DNA of 7,473 nucleotides. It comes from an uncultured Eubacteriales bacterium. GTDB taxonomy: Bacteria > Bacillota > Clostridia > Oscillospirales > Oscillospiraceae. The DNA lies in the NCBI GenBank assembly GCA_900549645.1, contig URPD01000068.1, positions 1 to 7,473 of the forward strand, in the 5' to 3' direction. Position 1 is the first letter of the stretch, and the number at the start of each line of letters is the position of its first letter. The translations under genes were made by a program, and so were the position numbers. This document shows positions 6,536 to 7,473 of the stretch, in pieces. The notes beneath the pieces are model-generated. The model was not told where the DNA came from and did not search any database. It saw only the letters and a list, made by a program, of their open reading frames with translations.

Positions 6536-7159
6536 ATGAGCAAGGTGCTTTTGATAAACGGCAGCCCGAATGAGTTCGGATGCACCTATACCGCGCTGAG
6601 CGAAGTGAAGAAGTCGCTTGAGAAAAACGGCGTCGCGGCCGAGATATATTATCTCGGCAAGCCCGCGATACACGGCTGCACGGGCTGCGGCGCATGTTCA
6701 AAGCTCGACAAATGCGTGTATGACGACGCGGTCAACGCCGTCGCCGCGCGGCTTGACGAGTTTGACGGCATCGTCGTCGGCTCGCCGGTGCATTACAGCG
6801 GCCCCAGCGCGCAGGTCTGCGCGTTTATGGACAGGCTGTTCTATTCCGCAGGCGAGCGGCTCCAGTATAAGCCCGCCGCCGCGGTAGTGTCCTGCCGCCG
6901 CGCAGGCTCCACCGCCGCGCTTGACCGGCTGATAAAGTACTTCACGATCAATAATATGCCGCTCGTCAGCTCCCAGTATTGGGCGCAGGTTCACGGGACG
7001 AACCCGGACGAGGTGCGGCAGGACGCGGAGGGCATGCAGATCATGCGCACGCTGGGCGAAAATATGGCGTGGCTGCTGCGCTGCATCGAGGCCGGCAAGG
7101 CCGCCGGCGTCCCCGCCCCGGCGCAGGAGCCTCGCGCGAGAACGAATTTCATACGGTGA
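6536..7159 (+). CDS. Flavodoxin-fold NAD(P)H-dependent FMN oxidoreductase, possible iron-sulfur flavoprotein
   Basis: This 207-residue cytoplasmic protein has the FMN-reductase/flavodoxin fold. VLLINGSPNEFGCTYTAL (4-21) is the phosphate-binding loop, DGIVVGSPVHYSGPSAQVCAFMDRL (77-101, quoted in two parts: DGIVVGSPVHYSG then PSAQVCAFMDRL) the second flavin-contact region, and the protein ends in RTNFIR, typical of the family. Cys48, Cys51, Cys54 and Cys60 make a C-x2-C-x2-C-x5-C motif fitting the compact cluster motif of archaeal-type iron-sulfur flavoproteins (C-x2-C-x2-C-x4-7-C). Many plain family members keep a similar motif, so a 4Fe-4S cluster is possible, not shown. The length is usual for the family. 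The ATG begins three bases after the previous stop and its ribosome site GAGGG (6524-6528) lies inside the upstream gene, so the two are probably co-transcribed. The electron acceptor is unknown. Confidence 0.88.
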   Translation: MSKVLLINGSPNEFGCTYTALSEVKKSLEKNGVAAEIYYLGKPAIHGCTGCGACSKLDKCVYDDAVNAVAARLDEFDGIVVGSPVHYSGPSAQVCAFMDRLFYSAGERLQYKPAAAVVSCRRAGSTAALDRLIKYFTINNMPLVSSQYWAQVHGTNPDEVRQDAEGMQIMRTLGENMAWLLRCIEAGKAAGVPAPAQEPRARTNFIR

Positions 7160-7171
7160 TAAAAATGATGA

Positions 7172-7215
7172 TCCCCCATGGCGCAGTTCAGAAATACGCC
7201 ATGGGGGAGTTTTTT
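7172..7215 (+). terminator. Rho-independent terminator of the operon
   Basis: TCCCCCATGGCG (7172-7183) pairs perfectly over 12 bases with CGCCATGGGGGA (7197-7208) around a 13-base loop. Six Ts follow at 7210-7215. It lies 12 bases after the flavoprotein stop and ends the plus-strand gene cluster. Confidence 0.93.
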
Positions 7216-7230
7216 GTCGTTATTTATAGT

Positions 7231-7261
7231 ATGGTCTTTCTTTTCCGCTCTGCTCATGTCG
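7231..7261 (-). repeat. Third, inverted copy of the CGACACGAGCAGAG repeat end
   Basis: Read on the minus strand, this gives CGACATGAGCAGAG, then CGGAAAAGAAAG. Only one base differs from the 14-base core at 219-232 and 2967-2980, and the purine-rich tail matches 2984-2992. It lies just past the operon terminator, pointing toward it. The matching pyrimidine or purine partner arm expected on the other side is not clear here, so only one end is called. Confidence 0.6.
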
Positions 7262-7280
7262 TAACTCTGGCGACCCCTTT

Positions 7281-7300
7281 CCCCAGTGTGCGCACTGGGG
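7281..7300. repeat. Perfect palindromic hairpin CCCCAGTG/CACTGGGG
   Basis: CCCCAGTG (7281-7288) pairs with CACTGGGG (7293-7300) around TGCG. No T-run follows on either strand. The apex has the same CCAGT...ACTGG core as the hairpins at 118-157 and 2771-2804. Confidence 0.55.
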
Positions 7301-7327
7301 ACTGTCTCACCGCGCCGCCGTTGCACT

Positions 7328-7434
7328 CCCCTGAAAGGGGCAGCGCTTCGCGGCAAAGATTTTAGTCTGGCGCAAGGACAGCGCGCCGCACCACTTGGCG
7401 CCACTTCTAGGGGAGGTGGACAGATTATAATCTG
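7328..7434. repeat. Palindrome-rich intergenic repeat region at the right edge
   Basis: This non-coding stretch holds CCCCT/AGGGG around GAA (7328-7340), a TGGCGCCA palindrome near 7396-7403, CCAC...GTGG arms near 7401-7419, and the perfect 14-base palindrome CAGATTATAATCTG (7421-7434). Hairpins built on CTCCCCT...AGGGGAG recur between genes in gut Clostridia (general recollection). I see no gene in 7216-7445. The TATAAT inside the last palindrome has no convincing -35 partner. Confidence 0.45.
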
Positions 7435-7473
7435 AAGTGCAACAGGTGAAAAATAAGAAGACAATACGCAGGC

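Noticed and set aside
4607..6673. A 688-codon open frame on the minus strand, opposite the lectin-domain gene
   Set aside because: It crosses the ends of three plus-strand genes, is full of low-complexity Arg/Leu/Gly runs, and has no recognisable motif. It is explained by codon bias on the other strand.
7446..7473. GTG start followed by codons for a Lys/Arg-rich N-terminus (VKNKKTIRR), open to the window edge
   Set aside because: It looks like the beginning of a signal peptide, but only nine codons are visible and no ribosome binding site stands at the right distance. It needs sequence beyond the window.

Overview
The window looks like a piece of chromosome from a GC-rich clostridial (Firmicutes) gut bacterium, probably of the Oscillospiraceae/Ruminococcaceae kind. 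This is inferred from four things: strong Shine-Dalgarno sites, a secreted lipoprotein with a CotH kinase-like domain and lamin-tail domains, a membrane protein ending in a C-type lectin domain, and small hairpin repeats of a style common in that group. No rRNA, tRNA, phage, transposase or CRISPR sequence is visible, so the taxonomic placement is tentative.

Layout. Positions 1-274 hold repeat DNA and no gene. Positions 275-2620 (minus strand) encode a 781-residue lipoprotein with two lamin-tail domains, a chitobiase-type C-terminal domain and a CotH kinase-like domain. Positions 2621-3129 are a divergent intergenic region. It carries an extended -10 promoter for the minus-strand gene, a promoter for the plus-strand gene, and a second copy of the same two-part repeat seen at the left edge. 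Positions 3130-4734 (plus) encode a metallo-beta-lactamase/beta-CASP ribonuclease-type protein. Positions 4835-6532 (plus), behind their own promoter, encode a membrane protein with a C-lobe-only pseudokinase on the inside and a C-type lectin-like domain on the outside. Positions 6536-7159 (plus) encode a small flavodoxin-fold oxidoreductase whose start lies three bases after the previous stop. A strong intrinsic terminator follows at 7172-7215. The remaining 250 bases are palindrome-rich repeat DNA.

How the genes relate. The lectin-domain protein and the flavoprotein form a probable two-gene operon ending at the terminator. The beta-CASP gene may read through into it, because no good terminator lies between them, but a separate promoter is also present. 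The lipoprotein is transcribed divergently. The two secreted or membrane proteins would both act at the cell surface, but nothing in the sequence proves that they work together.

The most unusual points are the truncated, motif-degenerate kinase domain fused through an acidic linker and a membrane segment to a lectin fold, and the pair of direct two-part hairpin repeats bracketing the CotH-type gene. The hairpin apexes in three separate repeats share a CCAGT...ACTGG core.
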